NCBI GenBank assembly: GCA_900544535.1
Contig: UQVH01000028.1
Location: forward strand, 1 to 29,542
From: an uncultured Bacteroidales bacterium
Lineage (GTDB): Bacteria > Bacteroidota > Bacteroidia > Bacteroidales > Muribaculaceae
Direction of reading: 5' to 3'
Length of the DNA stretch: 29,542 nucleotides
The notes under the pieces were generated by a model. The model did no database searches. It had not been told where the DNA came from and was given only the letters and a program-made list of their open reading frames with translations. The first letter of the stretch is position 1, and every line of letters begins with the position of its first letter. Positions 17,003-25,775 of the stretch are shown one piece after another. Position numbers and translations under genes: made by a program.

Positions 17003-18445
17003 ATGGATTACTCACAGTTTTTAGCACTCAAGCAGGAAATAGGATTGTTAATCGTATTCCTATTAGTCTTCCTCTATGACACATTCTGCAGCCCGCGCTC
17101 GGCAAAGGCTGTCCCGATGATCGCCACGGTTCTCATGGGCGTCCTCGTCGCTTGGGGTTTCTGCCCTGTGGTCAAGGCTCCTGAGACGGCTTTCGCAGGA
17201 ATGTATGTCACCTCTCCGGTGATGGTGGCCATAAAGAACATTCTCAACGTCGGTGCGCTCATCGTCCTGATCCAGTCGATCAAGTGGGCCAATTCGGAGT
17301 TCACCTCCGTGCGCCGCGGAGAATTCTACGAACTGATTCTTCTGACCCTCTTCGGCATGTATCTGATGATTTCGAGCCGTCACTTCCTGATGTTCATCAT
17401 CGGTCTCGAAACCGCCTCGCTTCCCCTCTGCGCCCTTGTCGCTTTCGACAAGCACCGCTATGAGAGCCACGAGGCCGCCATCAAATATGTACTTACCGCC
17501 GTCTTCTCGTCGGCAATCCTCCTGATGGGTCTCTCGCTTGTCTACGGCCTGGCCGGAACTCTCTACTACAACGGCATCGCCGCCGCCCTCTCAGGTCAGA
17601 TGGGTGTCATGCTCGCTGTGGCTCTCGCTTTCGTGATGGCCGGTTTCGGATTCAAGCTCTCGCTCGTTCCCTTCCACCTCTGGACCGCCGACGTCTATCA
17701 GGGAGCACCGACTTCGGTGACCTCCTATCTCTCGGTCATCTCCAAAGGCTCGGCAGCCTTCGCATTCCTTGTGGTCCTTACCCAGGTGTTCGGCCAGTTC
17801 TATTCGCAGGCATGGGAGTGGATGCTCTATGCTCTGATCATCCTCACGATCACAATTGGTAACCTCTTCGCGATCCGCCAGACCAACATGAAGCGATTCC
17901 TCGCTTTCTCGTCGATCTCGCAGGCCGGCTACATCATGCTTGCCATCGTCGGCGACAATGCGATGGGTATCTCGGCCCTCATGTTCTACACTCTCGTCTA
18001 TGTCTTCTCCAACCTCGCCGCCTTCGGCGTGATCGGAGCCATCGAGAATGCCACGGGCAAGGTAGACATGACCGACTACAACGGTCTTTACAAGACCAAC
18101 CCCCGTCTGTCGTTCACAATGATGCTCGCCATGTTCTCGCTGGCAGGTATCCCGCCGTTCGCAGGATTCTTCAGCAAGTTCTTCGTATTCACCGCGGCCC
18201 TCAACGGCACCGCCTCGGCCGCACTCTACGTCCTTGTGCTCATCGCCCTCATCAACACCATCATCTCCCTCTACTACTATCTGCTTGTTGTGAAGGCCAT
18301 GTTCATCAACGACAGCGACAGCCCGATCGCCACTTTCCGCTCCGCCTGCTCCGAACGCTTCGGCATGTGGGTATGCGTAGCCGGCATCATCGGACTCGGC
18401 ATCGTAAGCTATTTCTACGACTATCTCCTGACTGTCGTAGCCTGA
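17003..18445 (+). CDS. nuoN: NADH-quinone oxidoreductase subunit N
   Basis: This is the third antiporter-like subunit (ND2 homologue), 480 residues. It has the helix-5 glutamate in IIGLETASLPLCALVAF, the FGFKLSLVPFHLWTADVYQGAPT segment and the IPPFAGFFSKFFVF motif. It is the last gene of the block. A strong hairpin lacking a T-run follows at 18476-18513. Confidence 0.96.
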   Translation: MDYSQFLALKQEIGLLIVFLLVFLYDTFCSPRSAKAVPMIATVLMGVLVAWGFCPVVKAPETAFAGMYVTSPVMVAIKNILNVGALIVLIQSIKWANSEFTSVRRGEFYELILLTLFGMYLMISSRHFLMFIIGLETASLPLCALVAFDKHRYESHEAAIKYVLTAVFSSAILLMGLSLVYGLAGTLYYNGIAAALSGQMGVMLAVALAFVMAGFGFKLSLVPFHLWTADVYQGAPTSVTSYLSVISKGSAAFAFLVVLTQVFGQFYSQAWEWMLYALIILTITIGNLFAIRQTNMKRFLAFSSISQAGYIMLAIVGDNAMGISALMFYTLVYVFSNLAAFGVIGAIENATGKVDMTDYNGLYKTNPRLSFTMMLAMFSLAGIPPFAGFFSKFFVFTAALNGTASAALYVLVLIALINTIISLYYYLLVVKAMFINDSDSPIATFRSACSERFGMWVCVAGIIGLGIVSYFYDYLLTVVA

Positions 18446-18475
18446 TACCGGATTTTTCTCCGGACCGAAAAAACT

Positions 18476-18513
18476 ATCTCCGGCTGTGGAGCATTTCGCC
18501 TGCAGCCGGAGAT
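18476..18513 (+). terminator. Possible terminator or mRNA-end hairpin after nuoN
   Basis: Perfect 11-bp arms (18476-18486, atctccggctg; 18503-18513, cagccggagat) enclose a 16-base loop. There is no T-run after the stem, so it is not a canonical intrinsic terminator. It may protect the 3' end of the nuo-atp mRNA or act with Rho; that is inference. The next 50 bases are AT-rich but contain no clear TAnnTTTG promoter for murI. Confidence 0.5.
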
Positions 18514-18563
18514 TGCTGATAAAATGACCGCACATTTATATATAATCATTTACTTCTAAGACT

Positions 18564-19394
18564 ATGTTTTCTTCCGCTCCCGGCCCTATCGGCGTTTTTG
18601 ACTCCGGTTACGGTGGCCTCACCATCCTCAAAGGCATCCGTGAAGCCCTTCCGCAGTATGATTACCTCTATCTTGGCGACAATGCCCGCACACCTTACGG
18701 CACACGCTCGTTTGACGTCGTCTACCGTTTCACCCGTCAGGCCGTCGAGGCTCTTTTCAGCCGCGGGTGCCATCTTGTCATTCTCGCCTGCAACACCGCC
18801 TCGGCCAAAGCTCTGCGTTCAATTCAGCAGAAGGATCTGCCCGGCTGGGATTCCACGCGGCGAGTGCTCGGAGTGGTCATCCCGACTGTCGAGGCTCTCG
18901 GCTCGATCTCTCGTAACGGCAACATCGGTCTGCTCGGCACTCCGGGCACCGTCAGCTCAGGCACCTACGACATAGAGATTGCCAAATTCTTTCCGCAGTT
19001 CCGCACCGTGTCAGTGGCTTGCCCCATGTGGGTGCCGCTGGTCGAAAACAAGGAGTTTGACTCTCCCGGAGCCGACTATTTCGTGAAGAAATATGTCGAT
19101 GAGCTCTTTACCCAGGAGCCGGAGACCGACACCGTTATCCTCGGCTGCACGCACTATCCGCTGCTGATCGACAAGATCCGCAAGGAGATCGGCTCGCGCG
19201 CCACGATCGTCACGCAGGGCGAACTTGTGGGCGCCAGTCTCGCCGACTATCTGCGCCGACATCCCGAAATGGATACCGACTGCACCAAAGGTGGCACATG
19301 CGAGTTCCTCACAACTGAAAATCCCGACAAATTCAACGAGCTTGCCGAGATTTTCCTCCGTACTCCGCTGAAGGCTTCACATATCGATCTCTGA
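18564..19394 (+). CDS. murI: Glutamate racemase
   Basis: This cytoplasmic enzyme converts L-glutamate to D-glutamate for peptidoglycan synthesis. The 276-residue product has both catalytic cysteines, Cys76 in ACNTAS and Cys195 in GCTHYP, and the substrate-binding FDSGYGG loop (12-18, with Asp13 and Ser14) near the N-terminus. The length is typical. The ATG at 18564 puts the FDSGYGG motif at the normal distance from the start. It is separated from nuoN by 118 bases with a hairpin. Confidence 0.95.
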   Translation: MFSSAPGPIGVFDSGYGGLTILKGIREALPQYDYLYLGDNARTPYGTRSFDVVYRFTRQAVEALFSRGCHLVILACNTASAKALRSIQQKDLPGWDSTRRVLGVVIPTVEALGSISRNGNIGLLGTPGTVSSGTYDIEIAKFFPQFRTVSVACPMWVPLVENKEFDSPGADYFVKKYVDELFTQEPETDTVILGCTHYPLLIDKIRKEIGSRATIVTQGELVGASLADYLRRHPEMDTDCTKGGTCEFLTTENPDKFNELAEIFLRTPLKASHIDL

Positions 19395-19446
19395 CCGATT
19401 CAATCCCCCCGATAGATTCCTGACCGAATTTCTGACCATTCCGGAT

Positions 19447-21951
19447 ATGTCTCTCCGTCATTTCATAATCTCCTTTTTTGCACTGGCTCTGCTGTCAGCC
19501 TGCTCTGACGACTCGGCCTCAACGTCAAACGGCGCCGGTTCGCTTTCGCTCGATTTGGCTGTCGACGCTTCGCTGCGCGATCCTCTCACAGGACAGCTGA
19601 TCGCAACCCCGTCACGTGTGCCCGAAACTTCGGAAATACGTCTGACGATGAGCTCGGAGAACGGAGTGTATGCCCATACCTGGACGTCGTTTGCCGACTT
19701 TCCCGAACGCGACCTCTACTATTCCGGAACTTACTTTATCGATGCAACTTTCGGCAAGGGAGACGAGGGCTTCGACAAGCCTGCGTATCAGGGCTCGGTC
19801 ACGGCCGTGGTCGAGCCGGAGAAATGGCTGACGTGGCCTCTGACGCTTGAACCTGCAAGCAGCGTATTCACGGCGCGGTTTTCCGAGGAGCTTACGGGCG
19901 CTTTCGCCACGATCGGACTCATCGTCCACACACCCGGACGCGATTACCACACCATTGTCCCTCAGGAGGAGCGGATGCTGTATCTGACTCCGGGAGAGAC
20001 TGAACTGTATCTCGATCTGACTTTTGCGGGAGGAATCAGAACCCGCTTCAAGCTCCTCGATCTGACGACTGTCGCCGGTTGCCTTTATGACTGCGCCATA
20101 ACCCTTGACAATTCGGGTTCCGACCCTGTGCTGACCTGCTCTGTCGCCGGAAAGGACGCGGCATTCACTCTGACTCCGGAATTTCTCGCTGCGCTTCCGC
20201 CAGTGGTGGCTTCGTCGGGCTGGGAGCCGCAGGTGGCTCTCCCGGTTCCGGAAGGAGAACTGCCGAACACTCCGGTGCGCGCTATGGTCTCTGCCTCCGC
20301 TCCGCTGTCGCATCTATATCTCTCGACTTCATCGGCGTGGCTCAGGACACAGTCTTTTCCCCCGGAAGTCGATCTTCTGCATCTGACTCCGGTTGAGGAG
20401 TCGCTGCTGAGTGCTCTGGGCCTCCGGACCGGTCTTTCAACCGATGGAGGGACGGTCGATTTCACGGGGCTTATAGGCAAACTCGTCTTTCTGACGGCCG
20501 ACGAGGCCCTGTCGGAGTTCAGCCTTCTCGCCGAGGATAATTCCGGACGGGTCAGCAATCCGCTTACGCTGAGGATCAACACTACGGCGGTGGATATTTC
20601 GGTGACGTCGGTGGGTGAAGCACCTGTCGGAGCTTCTTCCGTGAGGCTGACAGTCACAACCCCGGCCCATGATTTTGCGGGCAATGTCGGGGTTGAGATT
20701 CTTGATGCTGACGGTGACTGGACGCAGGCTGCGATACTTTCGGTGGAACCGTCCGCGGATTCATCATATGTTCTGACGTTCGCAATACCTGATAACAACG
20801 ACGATATACGGGTGCGCATACTCTATTGCGAGGAGGTGAGGACTGAATTTACGGTAGAGCGCTGTATGCCTGAATTCGATCTTGAAATCGATCCGTTCGC
20901 GACATATGCTCTTGTCAGGATAAAGGCAGCCGATGAGGCTACGGTCAGCAATGTTGCGGCAGGTCTGATGCTCTATGTCGACGGTCAGCGCGGTCCCGTA
21001 CTCATGCGTGACAAAGAAAGCGGGGTGCTTGCCTTGAGCGGACTCGAACCCGCGAAGACATATTCGCTGACAGCGACGATGATGGACCGTCCGGACGCTT
21101 CAGACTTCACGCGGCCCCTGCGTTTTGTCACGGAGAGTGCCCACGCAATTCCCAACAATGATTTTGAAGACCGCAAGGACGGAGTCAGCTACTACAAGCT
21201 TCCAAGCGGCGGACGGTATTCCCAGACAATGGTGGCCATTTTCAACTGGCAGAACAGCGAGTCGTTCTCGCAGGAGGTGCCTATGAAATGGGCCAATACC
21301 AATTCCAAGACATTCTGTACACGTGCGTCTAACCACAACACCTGGTATATGCAGCCTTCCGTCTTTACGGTCCGCGATGTCAGGAGCGGGGAGTTTGCGG
21401 TGTGTCTGCGCAGCGTCGGTTTCGATCTCGCCGGGGAGGATATTCCGGATTATACCCAGACCGGACAGCCGTATCTGCAATATTCGCCTATCGTTCCGCG
21501 GGTCGCCTGCCGTGCTGCCGGCAAACTCTTCCTCGGCGAATATTCCTTCAACGCGTCGACGATGGAGGAGACATACAAGGATGTGGTTAACTGGTCGTCG
21601 CGGCCTCGCTCGCTTAACGGATTCTATAAATACACTCCCTCGCCCGACAATCCTGCGGATGCCGGTCTGGCGCTGATCGAGGTCTACGGTGAGATTGACG
21701 GCGAGCGGCAAATGATAGCCTCTGCCAGAGCCTATCTGCCGATCGCCAACAGTTACACTGCGTTTACAGCTCCCCTCACATATACACATTTCGGTGTGAA
21801 GGCGACCGGAATGAAACTGATGTTCGCTTCTTCGGCTGCGGTCGGGATTGTGGCCGAAGAGACTGCCTCGATAGTCACGTCGCCTGATCCGGTCAAAGGG
21901 GCTTCGCTCGGAAGCACCCTCTGGCTCGACAATATAAGTCTTGCATACTAA
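19447..21951 (+). CDS. Surface lipoprotein with DUF4493-like and PCMD-like domains
   Basis: This 834-residue protein begins with a lipoprotein signal peptide (lipobox LSAC, Cys19). The residues after the cysteine are Ser-Asp-Asp-Ser, resembling the acidic export signal that sends Bacteroidetes lipoproteins to the cell surface. The region from about 30 to 250 resembles DUF4493, the middle looks like beta-sandwich or Ig-type repeats, and the region from about 575 to 834 resembles PCMD (putative carbohydrate metabolism domain), ending in the typical GSTLWLDNISLAY. The role is unknown; binding of a glycan or a surface partner is an inference. It lies 28 bases upstream of a second secreted protein, so they are probably co-transcribed. 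Confidence 0.8.
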   Translation: MSLRHFIISFFALALLSACSDDSASTSNGAGSLSLDLAVDASLRDPLTGQLIATPSRVPETSEIRLTMSSENGVYAHTWTSFADFPERDLYYSGTYFIDATFGKGDEGFDKPAYQGSVTAVVEPEKWLTWPLTLEPASSVFTARFSEELTGAFATIGLIVHTPGRDYHTIVPQEERMLYLTPGETELYLDLTFAGGIRTRFKLLDLTTVAGCLYDCAITLDNSGSDPVLTCSVAGKDAAFTLTPEFLAALPPVVASSGWEPQVALPVPEGELPNTPVRAMVSASAPLSHLYLSTSSAWLRTQSFPPEVDLLHLTPVEESLLSALGLRTGLSTDGGTVDFTGLIGKLVFLTADEALSEFSLLAEDNSGRVSNPLTLRINTTAVDISVTSVGEAPVGASSVRLTVTTPAHDFAGNVGVEILDADGDWTQAAILSVEPSADSSYVLTFAIPDNNDDIRVRILYCEEVRTEFTVERCMPEFDLEIDPFATYALVRIKAADEATVSNVAAGLMLYVDGQRGPVLMRDKESGVLALSGLEPAKTYSLTATMMDRPDASDFTRPLRFVTESAHAIPNNDFEDRKDGVSYYKLPSGGRYSQTMVAIFNWQNSESFSQEVPMKWANTNSKTFCTRASNHNTWYMQPSVFTVRDVRSGEFAVCLRSVGFDLAGEDIPDYTQTGQPYLQYSPIVPRVACRAAGKLFLGEYSFNASTMEETYKDVVNWSSRPRSLNGFYKYTPSPDNPADAGLALIEVYGEIDGERQMIASARAYLPIANSYTAFTAPLTYTHFGVKATGMKLMFASSAAVGIVAEETASIVTSPDPVKGASLGSTLWLDNISLAY

Positions 21952-21979
21952 CCAATAAACAAACACATAGAATAAAATC

Positions 21980-22669
21980 ATGAAAAGAATATCTGTTATC
22001 TTTCTTCTCACTCTCATCCTTTCAACTTCATTGAGTGCTTCGGCTGCCGGATGGGACATCTCCGATCTTCTCGGCAAAGTTTCTCCGGCATCGGCGGATT
22101 CAACAAAGACATCCGCGGGAAGTTCCAAGGGAGGAAATCTCGGTGGACTGCTTTCAGGAGTGGCAAACGCACTCGGTCTCGGAAGTTCCAACCTGACGGT
22201 AGACAAGATGGTCGGAACGTGGAATTATACCAATCCCGCCGTGTCGTTCAAGAGCGACAATTTCCTGCTTAAGGCAGGAGGAGCCGCTGCCGCCCAGCAG
22301 ATAGAGTCGAAACTCGCTCCCTATTACAAGACGGCGGGTCTGACTTCTCTGGTGCTGACGATCGCCGAAGATTCGACATTCACATTCAAGGCCCGCATGG
22401 CCAATCTGACCGGTACGATCGAGAAGAATGCCGAGACGGGCAATTTCATATTCAATTTTAAGGCGTTCAAGAAGATCAAGATAGGCTCGATGGAGGCTTT
22501 CATCGTGATGAATGGCAACAAGATGGAACTGACATTCGATGTCACCAAACTCATGACACTCGTGGAGAAGGCCGGATCACTGACGGGAAATTCCACCATC
22601 AAAGGTCTTTCCGCACTGCTCAAGCAGTACGACGGTCTCACCGCGGGCTTCGAGTTGCAGCGGAAGTGA
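21980..22669 (+). CDS. DUF4923 family secreted protein
   Basis: This 229-residue protein has a cleavable signal peptide (about residues 1-22, ending in ASAAG) and a Ser/Gly-rich linker to about residue 70. The remaining domain starts at TVDKMVGTWNYTNPAVSF and resembles the DUF4923 (lipocalin-like) family of Bacteroidetes. No lipobox cysteine was seen, so it is probably periplasmic. No enzymatic motif is visible and the function is not known. It follows the PCMD lipoprotein by 28 bases. Confidence 0.75.
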   Translation: MKRISVIFLLTLILSTSLSASAAGWDISDLLGKVSPASADSTKTSAGSSKGGNLGGLLSGVANALGLGSSNLTVDKMVGTWNYTNPAVSFKSDNFLLKAGGAAAAQQIESKLAPYYKTAGLTSLVLTIAEDSTFTFKARMANLTGTIEKNAETGNFIFNFKAFKKIKIGSMEAFIVMNGNKMELTFDVTKLMTLVEKAGSLTGNSTIKGLSALLKQYDGLTAGFELQRK

Positions 22670-22727
22670 TGAAGAGACTGCAGCCAGTATAATCCGGACT
22701 TACGGAATCCAATATTATAAATATCAC

Positions 22728-23285
22728 ATGAAAACTCTCTCCACCTATTCCGAGATTGAAAACACTGTCATCGAAATTCGCGGACAGCGTGTAATACTTG
22801 ACGCTGATGTCGCGCGCCTGTATGAAGTAGAGACAAAACGCATTAATGAGGCTGTCAGAAACAATCCCGATAAATTCCCTCACGGATATATTCTGACCCT
22901 TGAAAAAGAGGACGTTGCAGATTTGCGGTCGAAATTTTCGACCGCAAATCTCTCCGCGAAGAGCAGAGTGATGCCTAAAGCGTTTACAGAAAAAGGTCTG
23001 TACATGTTTGCGACTATCCTTAAGAGTCCGAAAGCTATGGCGACGACGATCGGTATTGTCGAGACATTTGCGAAATTCCGCGAGCTGACCCGCAATGTCA
23101 GGGCTCTCACGTCAGCTGATGAAGCACAGCAGAAGTCACTCATGGCGCAGAGTGGAGAAATTCTGTCCGATCTGCTTGACGACAGCCTCGCAACAACGGA
23201 TTCGGAGACAACAATTGAACTGAATCTGGCCTTGCTGAAGGTCAAGCATACGGTCAAACGAAAGAAAACTTCTGAAAAGAAGTAA
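22728..23285 (+). CDS. ORF6N domain protein
   Basis: This 185-residue protein has an N-terminal ORF6N domain (about residues 8-95: IRGQRVILDADVARLYEVETKRINEAV, then RNNPDKFP, then LPKAFTEKG-type sequence). The domain is found in phage antirepressor-like and other DNA-binding proteins. The C-terminus is hydrophilic and Lys-rich. In Bacteroidetes such genes are scattered through chromosomes and often lie near mobile or variable loci. The codons for residues 65-75 form a perfect 31-bp palindrome. It lies 58 bases after the DUF4923 gene and 39 bases before a glycosyltransferase gene. Its target is unknown. Confidence 0.85.
   Translation: MKTLSTYSEIENTVIEIRGQRVILDADVARLYEVETKRINEAVRNNPDKFPHGYILTLEKEDVADLRSKFSTANLSAKSRVMPKAFTEKGLYMFATILKSPKAMATTIGIVETFAKFRELTRNVRALTSADEAQQKSLMAQSGEILSDLLDDSLATTDSETTIELNLALLKVKHTVKRKKTSEKK
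22920..22950. repeat. Perfect 15-bp inverted repeat inside the ORF6N gene
   Basis: The left arm 22920-22934 (gatttgcggtcgaaa) and the right arm 22936-22950 (tttcgaccgcaaatc) are exact reverse complements around a single base at 22935. The palindrome encodes DLRSKFSTAN plus the first base of the next codon. A perfect 31-bp palindrome is very unlikely by chance in a coding region. It may be an operator for the gene's own product, a recombination site, or a mutation hotspot. Confidence 0.9.
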
Positions 23286-23324
23286 CGGGTTATTTATCTG
23301 AAACTCCAACATATCCCAAACTGC

Positions 23325-24299
23325 ATGGTCTCGATCATAATACCTGCCTATAATGTTGAAAAGTATCTCCGGGAGTGCCTTGACAGTGCTCTCGGACAGA
23401 CTTTCAGCGATATAGAGGTAATTGTGGTTGATGACGGCTCGACCGACTCGACACCGGAGATAATACGCGAGTATGCCGCGAGAGATGCACGGGTGAAATG
23501 TGTCAGCCAACCGAACGGAGGCCTTTCGGCTGCCCGCAACTCCGGACTGGATGTAGCGAGCGGAGAGTGGGTTGTATTTCTTGACAGCGATGACATTCTT
23601 TCGCCCACGGCAGTCAGCAAACTTGTTAAAACAGCGGAGCAGATCGGCGCGCATTACGTCGAGGGCCGCTGGATGCAAGGGACTGACAGTTCCCGGATTT
23701 CATGGAGCGATGGGTCTTCCGGGGCTCTGACGGTCTATGATGCAGAACCGTATATGACAAAGGTGCTGTATCAGGACGGAGTTACACCATCGGTGTGCGG
23801 CAAATTGTTTGCCCGTTCTTTGTTTGACGGTCTCCGTTTCCGTTCAGGAATCCTTTATGAGGATCTGGATCTTTTTTATCTTCTTGCCGAAAAGGCAGAT
23901 AAAATCGCTGTAACGGAGCAGTGCATGTATTTTTACCGCAGTAATCCAGTAGGTCTGACAGGGCGTTTCTCGCCGCGGCGTTTCGATGTGCTTGAAGTGA
24001 CCCGGCGGATCGAGGAATATGTTTCGGCCAATTATCCGAGTTTGCTTCCGGCGGCCCGCGACCGTCGTCTGAGCGCGGCTTTCAATATGTTCGGTCTGAT
24101 AGCAGCCTATGACAAGGAGGGCGTCTATTCGGCTGTTGCCGACAAATGCTGGAATCTGATATGTTCATATCGCCGCGAAAGTCTCTTCAATCCCCGTGTC
24201 AGGCTCAAAAATAAGGCGGGTATCATGTTGTCATTTTTTGGTAATAGAGTATTGGCATTTGTGTCCGGAATAGTCTATGGCAATTCATTCAGAATATAA
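23325..24299 (+). CDS. Glycosyltransferase family 2 protein
   Basis: This 324-residue protein has a GT-A fold N-terminus: VSIIIPAYNVEKYL, the VVDDGSTDST nucleotide-binding segment, NGGLSAARNSGL, and the metal-binding FLDSDD motif near residues 88-93. It is likely to transfer a sugar from a nucleotide-sugar donor in the cytoplasm to a surface glycan or lipid carrier. Donor and acceptor cannot be read from the sequence. It is the first gene of a GT2 / radical SAM / GT2 run, and the next gene starts 30 bases later. Confidence 0.9.
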   Translation: MVSIIIPAYNVEKYLRECLDSALGQTFSDIEVIVVDDGSTDSTPEIIREYAARDARVKCVSQPNGGLSAARNSGLDVASGEWVVFLDSDDILSPTAVSKLVKTAEQIGAHYVEGRWMQGTDSSRISWSDGSSGALTVYDAEPYMTKVLYQDGVTPSVCGKLFARSLFDGLRFRSGILYEDLDLFYLLAEKADKIAVTEQCMYFYRSNPVGLTGRFSPRRFDVLEVTRRIEEYVSANYPSLLPAARDRRLSAAFNMFGLIAAYDKEGVYSAVADKCWNLICSYRRESLFNPRVRLKNKAGIMLSFFGNRVLAFVSGIVYGNSFRI

Positions 24300-24329
24300 T
24301 AAGAGACTTGGATTATTCGTTTCATTTAT

Positions 24330-25775
24330 ATGAAATTGACATTTATAATACCGCCTCAGTTTGATGGGAGGCAACCGGCCGAACGGACGGCGGGTTGTAC
24401 GCGAGTGACTTATCTGGCCCCGAATATATATGAATTGACTGTAGCTGCCGAATTGGAACGTCTGAATGGTGTTGAAGTGGCTTACAGAGACTTTGTATAT
24501 AAAAAAACGACCAAGGCCGAGTTTGATTCATTTTTAAAAGAGGATATAGCGGACGCATATATTATGTGGACGGTCAATCTGTCTGTTGAAAATGATCTTA
24601 CAGCTATTGAATCCATCCGAAAACAAAGAGGAAGCAAAATCCCTGTGATATTGCTTGGACCGGGTGCGGCATATTATTATAAAAAGTGTCTGACAGACGA
24701 ACAGATCTATATTGTGCGCGGAGAGCCTGAAGAGACAGCTAAAGAGCTTGTCAAGGCTCTCAGAGACCATAGGAATGTGACAGATGAGGTTAAAGGTCTC
24801 TATCTGAAACGAGATGGGGCGATAAAGGCGACTCCGACACGGCCGTTGATGAAAGATCTGGATTCACTCTCTTTTCCGGCGCTTCATTTCATAAAGGATA
24901 AAGAATATCATAACCCGAAATTGAAGAAGGGTCCTTATATGACAATGGTCACATCTCGTAATTGCCCGTATCATTGTATATATTGTGTCCCCTCTTCCCT
25001 GACTTTTGCTCGTGAAATAGAGTCCAAAACCCACACCGGACATAAACCGCCGATTTCCTATAAATCCATTGCTACAATAGAGAAGGAGGTCGGGCGTCTC
25101 GCTTCTATGGGCTACAAGGCGGTTGGATTTATGGATGACAATTTTATCTGGAATTTTGAGAGAACTCAGGAGATCTGTCGGATAATGAAACATCATGATA
25201 TGGTGTGGGGCTGTCAGGCACGTGTCGATGCAATTACCGAACCGATAGCGCGGATTCTTGGCGCAAGCGGATGTAAGTATGTGGATTTGGGCGTGGAGTC
25301 GTTTGATGACAGAATCTTGAAATACATAAAAAAAGGCATCTGTTCAGAAGATATATTCCGTGCCATATCATTATTGAAAAAGTATGATGTTCCGGTGAAA
25401 CTGAATGTTCTGATCGGCAGTTCTCCATTAGAGACAAAAGAAACTGTCAGAGAAACTTTCAGAATGGTCAAACAGTTAGATGTTGATCAGGTTATGTTCA
25501 ACATCGTATCGCCATTTCCTGGAACAGAGTACTATAAAGAAGCACTTGCCAACGGGTGGATTGAGAACGGCGAATATGTTCCGACTGACGTCCAGCGCAA
25601 TTCGATATTGAATCTTCCTAATCTGAGCGCCCGTGAGATGGAACGGCTTCTTTACAAGAACAATCTGAGTTATTTTCTGTCACCACGTTTTGTCATCAAG
25701 CAGATCAAACGCTTCAGTTCGATCGGCGAATTATCGTATGCTGCTAAAGCATTGAAATTAAAACTTTTTGGATGA
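24330..25775 (+). CDS. B12-binding-type radical SAM protein
   Basis: This 481-residue protein carries the radical SAM [4Fe-4S] motif CX3CX2C at Cys212, Cys216 and Cys219 (NCPYHCIYC). The N-terminal 180 residues look like a cobalamin-binding Rossmann domain (VILLGPGA, then RGEPEETAKELV), but I see no DxHxxG motif, as in many members of this superfamily. The TSRNCPYHCIYC context and the VGFMDDNFIWNF, DLGVESFDD and LIGSSP segments fit the BchE/methyltransferase-like group. The reaction is unknown; C-methylation or another radical step on a glycan or lipid is an inference from its position between two glycosyltransferases. The stop overlaps the next start (ATGA). Confidence 0.85.
   Translation: MKLTFIIPPQFDGRQPAERTAGCTRVTYLAPNIYELTVAAELERLNGVEVAYRDFVYKKTTKAEFDSFLKEDIADAYIMWTVNLSVENDLTAIESIRKQRGSKIPVILLGPGAAYYYKKCLTDEQIYIVRGEPEETAKELVKALRDHRNVTDEVKGLYLKRDGAIKATPTRPLMKDLDSLSFPALHFIKDKEYHNPKLKKGPYMTMVTSRNCPYHCIYCVPSSLTFAREIESKTHTGHKPPISYKSIATIEKEVGRLASMGYKAVGFMDDNFIWNFERTQEICRIMKHHDMVWGCQARVDAITEPIARILGASGCKYVDLGVESFDDRILKYIKKGICSEDIFRAISLLKKYDVPVKLNVLIGSSPLETKETVRETFRMVKQLDVDQVMFNIVSPFPGTEYYKEALANGWIENGEYVPTDVQRNSILNLPNLSAREMERLLYKNNLSYFLSPRFVIKQIKRFSSIGELSYAAKALKLKLFG

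Noticed and set aside
14024..18535. Several 200-315-residue - strand open frames opposite nuoL, nuoM and nuoN
   Set aside because: They are Glu/Asp/His-rich mirror translations of hydrophobic membrane-protein codons, a known artefact.
21100..22206. 368-residue open frame on the - strand
   Set aside because: It is antisense to the PCMD lipoprotein and DUF4923 genes and spans their boundary, with no recognisable motifs.
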